A DNA stretch of 7,142 nt from an uncultured Sulfurovum sp. GTDB lineage: Bacteria; Campylobacterota; Campylobacteria; Campylobacterales; Sulfurovaceae. The notes under the pieces were generated by a model. That model was not told the origin of the DNA and made no database searches. It worked only from the letters and a program-made list of their open reading frames with translations. This document shows, piece by piece, positions 1 through 5,770 of the stretch. The position numbers and the translations under genes were made by a program. The stretch is from positions 1 to 7,142 of the forward strand of contig CAMZLC010000180.1 in assembly GCA_947311605.1 (NCBI GenBank), given 5' to 3'. Numbering within the stretch: the first letter of the stretch is position 1; every line of letters starts with the position of its first letter.

Positions 1-432
1 CTGTACAATGTAGAGGTCAATCTGGATATTCTGGCAGCACTGCTAACGCTGCTTGGGTACTCTCTGAACGATACGATCATTGTCTTTGACCGTATCCGTG
101 AGGGTATCAGGGGGATCAAGAATCCAGATCTTACAGGGATCATCAATGAGTCGGTCACGCGCACCCTTTCGCGTACGGTACTGACCTCTTTGACCACATT
201 CTTTGTGGTCTTTACCCTGGACTTCTTTGGCGGAGAGATCATTCATGGATTTAGCTTTACGCTGCTCGTGGGTATCCTCGTGGGTACCTACTCCTCTATC
301 TTTGTGGCTTCTCCGATCCTGCTCTGGCTCGGATTTGATGTCAAAGGCTTCAGAGCCAAAGAGGCAGAGAAGCTCAAAAGGGAGAAGGAGAAAGAGAAGA
401 TGCGCGCCCAGTATGAGCAGGGCACGCTGTGA
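1..432 (+). CDS. secF: Protein translocase subunit SecF, C-terminal part (5' end outside window)
   Basis: This is the C-terminal 143 residues of SecF, the inner-membrane partner of SecD. SecDF uses the proton gradient to pull exported proteins out of the SecYEG channel on the outer side of the membrane. The fragment is open from base 1 and ends at TGA 430-432, followed directly by an in-frame TAA (433-435). It carries the family signature GYSLNDTIIVFDRIRE (fragment residues 19-34) and the later TRTLSRTVLTS block (53-63). Asp24 and Arg58 of the fragment are 34 residues apart, the same spacing as the proton-path residues Asp637 and Arg671 of Thermus SecDF (numbers from memory). About three hydrophobic segments are visible, at roughly 8-28, 62-78 and 85-112. 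They are followed by a highly charged Lys/Glu-rich cytoplasmic tail (about 117-137). secD is expected just upstream, outside the window. Confidence 0.95.
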   Translation: MYNVEVNLDILAALLTLLGYSLNDTIIVFDRIREGIRGIKNPDLTGIINESVTRTLSRTVLTSLTTFFVVFTLDFFGGEIIHGFSFTLLVGILVGTYSSIFVASPILLWLGFDVKGFRAKEAEKLKREKEKEKMRAQYEQGTL

Positions 433-438
433 TAAAAT
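428..438 (+). promoter_or_regulatory. Predicted extended -10 promoter for the restriction-modification gene
   Basis: The last codons of secF run into TGATAAAAT. This is a TGn extended motif followed by TAAAAT (433-438), which matches TATAAT in five of six positions. Campylobacterota sigma-70 promoters usually lack a defined -35 box, so a good -10 is the main visible signal. Transcription would start near 445 and leave a leader of about 65 bases before the GTG start at 511. It may also be the original promoter of the genes that follow secF. The prediction rests on motif inspection only. Confidence 0.45.
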
Positions 439-498
439 TATGTCAATTTGAAATATTTTCACCATAATATTCCACATAGAGATATACTTGCAGACAAA

Positions 499-505
499 AA
501 GGAGG
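499..505 (+). promoter_or_regulatory. Strong ribosome binding site that supports GTG 511 as start
   Basis: AAGGAGG lies five bases before GTG 511 and is a near-perfect complement to the 16S rRNA 3' end. The alternative upstream start, TTG 448, has no purine-rich sequence in front of it. This site is the main reason for placing the restriction-modification start at 511. Confidence 0.65.
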
Positions 506-510
506 GCGCA

Positions 511-3500
511 GTGATCGAGTTGATTAAAGCATTGGGGTTTACGCCCAAAGAGAATACTGTTTCTGTGTATCATAAGTGCTACTCTTCTCACAATAACTAT
601 AGTATAGAATTTGACAATACAAAAAAGCACATTAATTTCGGTTCAAAAATATTCTTCAACGATACGAAAAAATCCATACAAAACTATACAAAGCCTGAAG
701 ACCTCGTTGTGCTGGAGTGTGTAGATAGACTGCTCGAAAAAGGATATAATCCTGAAAATATTATTTTAGAAAAACGATGGGATACGGGTCATGGAACAAG
801 TGGACGACTCGACATGCTAGTCACCCAAAACGATACTCCCTATATGATGATAGAGTGTAAAACATGGGGTAAAGAATTTGAAAAAGAGTTTTCCAACTTA
901 CAAAAAAATGGTGGGCAGATCTTTACATATTTCCAACAAGATAGAAAAGTAGAAATTTTAGTTTTATATACTTCTAAACTAGAGGGCAAAAGTGTAGCAT
1001 ATAAAAATGAAATTATTAAGATAGAAGAAGAGTACCGAAGTACCAGTAACGTCAAAGATTTTTATGATCGTTGGAACAAACTCACTAAAAACAATGGTGT
1101 TTTTGATGCATGGGTCACTGCATATAATTATGAAAGCAAAGCCCTTACGCCCCAAGAACTTAAAGACATCACAGCAGAAGACAGTTCAAAAATATTTAAC
1201 AGATTTATGGAGATATTGCGGCATAACGTAGTCTCTGATAAACCCAATGCTTTTTCGAAAATATTTACGTTATTTTTATGTAAAATTATGGATGAAAAAA
1301 AGACCAAACCCAATGAAGAGCTATGGTTTCAATGGCTAGAGGGTGAGGATACGCATGTCTCTTTTCAAAAAAGGCTGACAGACCTTTATCAGCAGGGTAT
1401 GAAAGCATTTTTAGATAAAGAAGTGACAGACTTGAGTGACTTGGAGTTTGAAGAAAAATTTGGAGAACTCGATAGTAGTTTGAAGCAGCAGTTATTGGAT
1501 GAATTTACCAAAATACGTTTACAAAAAAACAATGAATTTGCCATAAAAGATGTCTTTGACCAAGATACTTTTGAAGAGAATGCTATTGTGGTAAAAGAGG
1601 TAGTCGAACTCCTTCAAAACTACAGGATACGCTATACAAAAAAACAACAGTTTTTAAGTGACTTTTTTGAACTACTCCTTACCACAGGACTGAAGCAAGA
1701 AGTAGGTCAGTTTTTTACTCCTGTGCCTATAGCCAAATTTATTATTAGAAGCATCCCCTTTGATAGGGTGATTCACGAGAAGCTTGAAAAAGGTGTGAAA
1801 GATGAACTTTTGCCTAATGTTATAGATTATGCAGTGGGTTCTGGGCATTTTATTACCGAAGCAATGGACGAAATACAAAAAAACATTAATGCTATGTCTC
1901 ATGATGATTTTATAAGTGATACAGCCAGAAAGATAAAAAGTTGGAAAGAAGACCACTTTGACTGGGCATATGACTATGTGTACGGTATAGAAAAAGACTA
2001 TAGGCTTGTAAAAACGGCAAAAGTGGGTTGTTACTTGCATGGAGATGGACTTGCCAAAGTGATACATGGGGATGGGCTTTCAAATTTTACAAAAACCAAA
2101 GAGTATAAAGCTAAGCTTGCAAAAAGAGACAAAAACTATACGCAAGACAACAAACAGTTTGATATGGTATTGTCAAACCCTCCGTACTCTGTTTCAGCGT
2201 TTAAAAATACAGGAAAAACCTATAATGATCAGGACTTTGAACTCTATAAAAACCTCACAGACCAAAGTTCTGAAATAGAAGCACTCTTTATAGAAAGAAC
2301 CAAACAACTACTAAAAGACGGTGGTATTGCAGGTATTGTGTTGCCAAGTAGTATATTGAACAATAGCGGTATTTACACCAAAGCTAGAGAGATAATATTC
2401 AAATATTTTGATATCGTTGCTATCACAGAACTAGGCTCCAATACCTTTATGGCGACAGGTACAAATACGGTTATTTTATTTCTCAGAAGAAAAAACAATA
2501 TGCTGCATGTAAAAGTAGTAAATGCCATTGAAAAACTTTTTGCCACAAAACAAGATATTACGATAAATGGCATAGAAAATCCATTACAAAAGTATCTCTC
2601 TTATGTGTGGGAGGGTATACCTATAGAAGACTATTTTACACTTTTTAACGATATGCCTAGTAACAAGTTATTAGAACACGAAATCATGCAGGAGTATCTG
2701 TATAGCTCTAAGGGCTCAGATGCACAGATACTCGCACAAGTGCGCAACACAGAAAAAGAGAAATTACTCTATTTTATCATCGCGTACACGCAAAAAGTCA
2801 CTGTGATAAAAACAGGAGGAAAAAAAGCAGAGAAGAAGTTTTTGGGCTATGAATTTAGCAACCGTAGAGGAAGTGAAGGCATACACCCTACACAAAGAGG
2901 CAAAAGTATAGATGAATGTACCTCTTTGTATGATGACAACACTTATGACAATGCTTTGAAGGCAAATAGCTATATCTATAGTGCATTTAATGGCGAGTTT
3001 AAAGAAATAGATGAGAGTCTGAAAAACAATATCTCTTATGTTTATTTGCTAGATATGATGACTTTTGACGGGAAGAGCTTTGAGAAAAATATCTCTTTAA
3101 GTGTCAAAAAAAAAGTTAAGATTGAGAGCAAGTGGAAGCAAGAGACAGTTATTAATAGCACAAGTAATATACAGGGATACACTACCAAAATAGCTAAAGA
3201 TGAAATATTAGGGACTGGTAACTTTCCTGTGGTAACACAAGAAGTTAATCAACTTATATCTGGATATACAAATAATACAAAGGCAATAAGAGATCTTCCT
3301 TTAATTCTATTTGGTGATCACAGTTGTAGTTTTAAATATATAGATTTTGAATTCATACGAGGTGCCGATGGTACAGTTATATTAAAGCCAGATAAAAGAT
3401 TTGTTGTTAAATATTATTTTATCATTTTATCTATTTGCATTATAAATAAAATTGAAAATAAAGATAAATATGAAAGGCATTATAAATATTTAAAAAACCT

Positions 3501-4218
3501 AAAAATCCCACTCCCTCCAAAAGAGATACAAGAAAAGATAGTGGGTGAGATAGAAGCTTTGGATAGTAAAAATGACGCATATCAAGATGATATAAAAAGT
3601 CTAAGAGAAGATATATCTGTCATAGTCAACAAGATAAAAGGCTCTCTAGTTCCTTTACAGGAGATAACTTCTAAAATAGGCAGTGGTTCTACACCTAGAG
3701 GAGGGGAATCTGCCTATAAAGAGAGTGGTATATCACTTATACGTAGCCAAAATATTTATGATGATGGTATGCGAGAGAAGGGTCTCGTTTTTATAGATGA
3801 AGTGCAAGCCAAAAAGTTAGACAATGTCACGGTTGAAGAAGATGATATTTTATTTAACATTACAGGGGCATCTGTGACGCGCTGTTGTATGGCTGAAGAG
3901 AAGTATTTACCTGCTAGAGTAAATCAACATGTCTCAATTATACGAAGCAATGCAAAAGCACTTCCAAAATATATTCAAAAACTTTTAGTAATTGCAAAGT
4001 ATAAAAATAAATTATTGGAAATTGCAAATGGTGGGACTTCAAGAGAAGCTATAACTAAAGGGCAATTAGAAACATTTAAAATCCCATTATCTTCGATGGA
4101 GCAACAAAAAGAGGTTGTAGAAGAGATAGAAGCTATAGAAAAAAAGATAAGCATTCTTGAAGAAAAGTTATCCTATATCCCTCAACAAAAAGAGGCAATA
4201 GTGAAGAAGTATTTGTAG
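511..4218 (+). CDS. Fused type IIG/IIB restriction-modification enzyme (nuclease, N6-adenine methyltransferase, two HsdS-type TRDs)
   Basis: One 1235-residue protein that should both methylate adenine in its target and cut unmethylated DNA. Numbering is from GTG 511. The N-terminal nuclease has Asp101, then Glu115-Cys-Lys117 (PD-(D/E)XK), then QIFTY (136-140), matching the QxxxY motif of HsdR-type nucleases. A helical region (about 220-385) leads to the gamma-class methyltransferase: motif X GQFFTP (399-404), motif I DYAVGSGHF (439-447) and motif IV NPPY (556-559). A linker with FLGYEFSNRRG (777-787) follows. Next come TRD1 (about 874-999), a helical spacer (about 1001-1043), TRD2 with GSGSTPRGG (about 1045-1193) and a second helix (1194-1235). 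Order and length fit AloI (about 1258 residues), a type IIB enzyme that cuts on both sides of a bipartite site. The frame is also open back to TTG 448, which would add 21 residues. The gene is AT-rich and stands alone between housekeeping genes, so it was probably acquired. Its target sequence cannot be read from the sequence. Confidence 0.92.
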   Translation: MIELIKALGFTPKENTVSVYHKCYSSHNNYSIEFDNTKKHINFGSKIFFNDTKKSIQNYTKPEDLVVLECVDRLLEKGYNPENIILEKRWDTGHGTSGRLDMLVTQNDTPYMMIECKTWGKEFEKEFSNLQKNGGQIFTYFQQDRKVEILVLYTSKLEGKSVAYKNEIIKIEEEYRSTSNVKDFYDRWNKLTKNNGVFDAWVTAYNYESKALTPQELKDITAEDSSKIFNRFMEILRHNVVSDKPNAFSKIFTLFLCKIMDEKKTKPNEELWFQWLEGEDTHVSFQKRLTDLYQQGMKAFLDKEVTDLSDLEFEEKFGELDSSLKQQLLDEFTKIRLQKNNEFAIKDVFDQDTFEENAIVVKEVVELLQNYRIRYTKKQQFLSDFFELLLTTGLKQEVGQFFTPVPIAKFIIRSIPFDRVIHEKLEKGVKDELLPNVIDYAVGSGHFITEAMDEIQKNINAMSHDDFISDTARKIKSWKEDHFDWAYDYVYGIEKDYRLVKTAKVGCYLHGDGLAKVIHGDGLSNFTKTKEYKAKLAKRDKNYTQDNKQFDMVLSNPPYSVSAFKNTGKTYNDQDFELYKNLTDQSSEIEALFIERTKQLLKDGGIAGIVLPSSILNNSGIYTKAREIIFKYFDIVAITELGSNTFMATGTNTVILFLRRKNNMLHVKVVNAIEKLFATKQDITINGIENPLQKYLSYVWEGIPIEDYFTLFNDMPSNKLLEHEIMQEYLYSSKGSDAQILAQVRNTEKEKLLYFIIAYTQKVTVIKTGGKKAEKKFLGYEFSNRRGSEGIHPTQRGKSIDECTSLYDDNTYDNALKANSYIYSAFNGEFKEIDESLKNNISYVYLLDMMTFDGKSFEKNISLSVKKKVKIESKWKQETVINSTSNIQGYTTKIAKDEILGTGNFPVVTQEVNQLISGYTNNTKAIRDLPLILFGDHSCSFKYIDFEFIRGADGTVILKPDKRFVVKYYFIILSICIINKIENKDKYERHYKYLKNLKIPLPPKEIQEKIVGEIEALDSKNDAYQDDIKSLREDISVIVNKIKGSLVPLQEITSKIGSGSTPRGGESAYKESGISLIRSQNIYDDGMREKGLVFIDEVQAKKLDNVTVEEDDILFNITGASVTRCCMAEEKYLPARVNQHVSIIRSNAKALPKYIQKLLVIAKYKNKLLEIANGGTSREAITKGQLETFKIPLSSMEQQKEVVEEIEAIEKKISILEEKLSYIPQQKEAIVKKYL
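3106..3114 (+). repeat. A9 homopolymer at the methyltransferase/specificity junction
   Basis: Nine consecutive A bases form exactly three AAA codons (Lys866-868) just before TRD1. This is the longest mononucleotide run seen in the gene; several A7 runs occur elsewhere (for example 902-908, 1638-1644, 1877-1883 and 4139-4145). Gain of one A would put TAA at 3117-3119 in frame. Loss of one A would lead to TAG at 3191-3193. Either change removes both recognition domains. Confidence 0.8.
3502..3558 (+). repeat. Direct repeat copy 1: end of TRD1 and start of helical spacer
   Basis: This 57-base segment matches 4078-4134 at about 41 of 57 positions without gaps. It begins with a shared AAAATCCCA and ends with a shared GAGATAGAAGCT. 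It encodes the KIPLPPKEIQEKIVGEIEA part of the first HsdS-type conserved region. The two copies are 576 bases (192 codons) apart, which is the repeat unit of an HsdS-like half-subunit. Confidence 0.75.
4078..4134 (+). repeat. Direct repeat copy 2: end of TRD2 and start of C-terminal helix
   Basis: Second copy of the 57-base imperfect direct repeat, encoding KIPLSSMEQQKEVVEEIEA. It lies at the end of TRD2 as the first copy lies at the end of TRD1. In HsdS proteins such duplicated conserved regions pair as helices, set the distance between the two recognition domains and dock the methyltransferase. The same role here is inferred from family knowledge. Confidence 0.75.
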
Positions 4219-4230
4219 CTTTCACTACAA
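4213..4230 (+). other. Small perfect hairpin over the restriction-modification stop codon
   Basis: TTGTAG and CTACAA form a perfect six-pair stem around a six-base loop. The stop codon TAG (4216-4218) lies in the left arm. The stem is short and AT-rich and is not followed by a T-run, so it is a weak terminator candidate at best. It could slow readthrough into the next operon. Confidence 0.3.
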
Positions 4231-4234
4231 TTAC

Positions 4235-4242
4235 GCTAGAAT
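4235..4242 (+). promoter_or_regulatory. Predicted promoter -10 box for the 4265-7142 operon
   Basis: GCTAGAAT fits the gyTAnAAT -10 consensus described for Campylobacter at every position. It lies 22 bases before the ATG at 4265, so transcription would start near 4249 with a short leader holding the ribosome site AGGAG (4254-4258). No -35 box is evident, as is usual in this phylum. It would drive the membrane protein, C-S lyase and carboxypeptidase genes independently of the restriction-modification gene. Confidence 0.5.
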
Positions 4243-4264
4243 TAACCTAAAATAGGAGTAAGTA

Positions 4265-4603
4265 ATGCGATGGGGTAAGGTTTTTTATATCTTTTTTACA
4301 CTGATGAGTCTGACGACGAGTGTAGGGTTTCTTTATGAGGATTCTCTTTTTGCCCTCTTTTTGGCAGGGAGTATCAATATGGTCTCCACAGTCTTGAAGA
4401 TCGGTGTGCGTAATATCCTTTCGGCGGAGCTGCTGGCGGGATCGCTGGTGGCGGACCTGCACTTGATCCCGGCATTTTTTGCGATGAAGTTTTATCAGGC
4501 AGACAGTTTGGCGATAGGCCTGGTAATCGGCGCGGTGGTCGCCAACGTCTACACGCTGATCGTCAGCCTGATCGAAACGACCAAAGAAGAGGAGAACTTC
4601 TAG
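4265..4603 (+). CDS. Small four-helix integral membrane protein, DUF6394-like, function unknown
   Basis: A 112-residue hydrophobic protein with about four membrane segments, at roughly residues 5-24, 27-47, 50-75 and 82-104. It has a short charged C-terminus rich in Glu. There is no signal peptide apart from the first helix and no recognisable catalytic motif. It resembles the short conserved membrane proteins of Campylobacterota that I associate with DUF6394; the family name is from memory. In Helicobacter pylori, as I recall, a small membrane protein gene (HP1548) follows secF directly. This gene therefore probably marks the ancestral neighbour of secF, now separated by the restriction-modification gene. 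AGGAG (4254-4258) lies six bases before ATG 4265, which makes the start secure. The stop is one base before the next start, so translation is probably coupled. No function can be assigned. Confidence 0.85.
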   Translation: MRWGKVFYIFFTLMSLTTSVGFLYEDSLFALFLAGSINMVSTVLKIGVRNILSAELLAGSLVADLHLIPAFFAMKFYQADSLAIGLVIGAVVANVYTLIVSLIETTKEEENF

Positions 4604-4604
4604 T

Positions 4605-5768
4605 TTGGCACGATTCGATACGGTGAACCGTGCAGGCACAGACTGTTCCAAGTGGGATGGACTGGAGGCAAAATTTGGACAGAAGGATCTCTTGCCTCTG
4701 TGGGTGGCAGATATGGATCTGGAGGCACCCAGAGCTGTACAGGATGCCATGATGCAGAGACTGAAGCACCCGGTGTATGGCTATACACTCTATACAGAAG
4801 CATTCTATCAGAGTATCGTCGATTGGTACGCCGATGCATTTAACTGGCAGATAGAGAAGGGGTGGATCGTACCGGAGCATGGCGTCGTCATCTCGATCAA
4901 TCTGGCGATCGAGGCATTGACGAAAAAAGGAGAGGGAGTGCTGGTGCAGACCCCTGTCTATCCACCCTTTCTCTCCTCTATCGAGCGACATGAGCGCAGG
5001 CTGATAGAGAGTAGGTTACAGTTCGAAGCAGGGAAAACAACGATCGACTTTGAAGACTTTGAAGCCAAAGCGAAAGAGGCGAGACTTTTTTTGCTCTGTT
5101 CACCGCATAACCCTTCTACACGGTCCTGGAGCAGGAAAGAACTAGAAAAGATGGTGGAGATCTGCCACCGCCACGAGGTACTGATCGTATCAGATGAGAT
5201 ACACAGTGATCTGGTGCTGCAGGGAAGACATCTGCCGACGGCTGCCCTGGAAAAGGCAAAAGAGATCACGCTGGTACTGCATGCTCCATCTAAGACCTTT
5301 AATATCGCAGGACTCAATACCTCCTATGTGATTATCCCAGACCAAAGATTGCGAGAGCGTTATATCGCTGCACACAAAAAGGCAGGTCTGGACAATGGGA
5401 ATGTTTGTGGTGTGGTGGCACTGGAAGCAGCTTACCGGCATGGTGGATCTTGGCTGGAAGCACTCAAAACGCATCTAGTTGCCAACAGTGCTTTTGTTCA
5501 GCAGTATCTACGGCATCATATTCCGGAAATAACGGTGTATCAGCACGATGCCACCTTTTTGATGTGGCTTGACTGCAGAGGGCTGGGCATGAACGATGAG
5601 GCACTGGGTACATTTTTTATCCAGGAAGCGAAACTAGGGCTCAACAGCGGCATCAGTTTTGGCGACGCAGGCAGTGGGTTTATGCGGCTCAATATCGGCA
5701 CGGGACGGGAGATGCTGGAAAAAGCCATGCAGCAGCTGGAAGCGGCCGTGAAGCAGAGGAGAGAATAG
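4605..5768 (+). CDS. patB: PatB/MalY-type PLP-dependent C-S lyase (cystathionine beta-lyase family aminotransferase)
   Basis: A 387-residue cytoplasmic enzyme of fold-type I, class I/II aminotransferase family. PatB/MalY members carry out beta-elimination on cystathionine or related cysteine thioethers, releasing pyruvate, ammonia and a thiol, and so can serve methionine synthesis or thiol release. The start block with SKWD (15-18) and LPLWVADMD (30-38) is typical of the subfamily. TPVYPPF (116-122) supplies the Tyr that stacks on the cofactor. CSPHNP (165-170) contains the Asn that contacts PLP. SDEIHSD (196-202) contains Asp197, which pairs with the pyridine nitrogen. SKTFNIAG (229-236) holds Lys230, the Schiff-base lysine. 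FMRLNIG (359-365) has the substrate carboxylate-binding Arg361. The usual Gly after CxPHNP is replaced by Ser-Thr. The start is TTG 4605, with AGGAG (4590-4594) ten bases upstream and no closer alternative. It is tightly packed between its neighbours in an operon. The exact substrate is uncertain. Confidence 0.9.
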   Translation: MARFDTVNRAGTDCSKWDGLEAKFGQKDLLPLWVADMDLEAPRAVQDAMMQRLKHPVYGYTLYTEAFYQSIVDWYADAFNWQIEKGWIVPEHGVVISINLAIEALTKKGEGVLVQTPVYPPFLSSIERHERRLIESRLQFEAGKTTIDFEDFEAKAKEARLFLLCSPHNPSTRSWSRKELEKMVEICHRHEVLIVSDEIHSDLVLQGRHLPTAALEKAKEITLVLHAPSKTFNIAGLNTSYVIIPDQRLRERYIAAHKKAGLDNGNVCGVVALEAAYRHGGSWLEALKTHLVANSAFVQQYLRHHIPEITVYQHDATFLMWLDCRGLGMNDEALGTFFIQEAKLGLNSGISFGDAGSGFMRLNIGTGREMLEKAMQQLEAAVKQRRE

Positions 5769-5770
5769 GG

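Noticed and set aside
203..451. Second plus-strand frame overlapping the end of secF
   Set aside because: It overlaps the true SecF frame, and its translation is low-complexity Arg/Ser-rich with no family features.
43..630. Long minus-strand open frame (195 codons) across secF and the restriction-modification start
   Set aside because: It lies antisense to clear SecF coding sequence, has no recognisable domain or ribosome site, and crosses a gene boundary.
511..4218. Classical type I restriction-modification locus or BREX PglX
   Set aside because: All activities are in one polypeptide and no HsdR helicase, separate HsdS, PglZ or BrxC gene is present. The N-terminal PD-(D/E)XK domain fits type IIG/IIB.
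4213..4230. Rho-independent terminator after the restriction-modification gene
   Set aside because: The stem has only six pairs, is AT-rich and has no following T-run, so I list it only as a weak hairpin.
4247..4991. Minus-strand frames opposite the membrane protein and C-S lyase genes
   Set aside because: They are antisense to two well-supported genes and give compositionally odd translations, as expected for GC-biased shadows.
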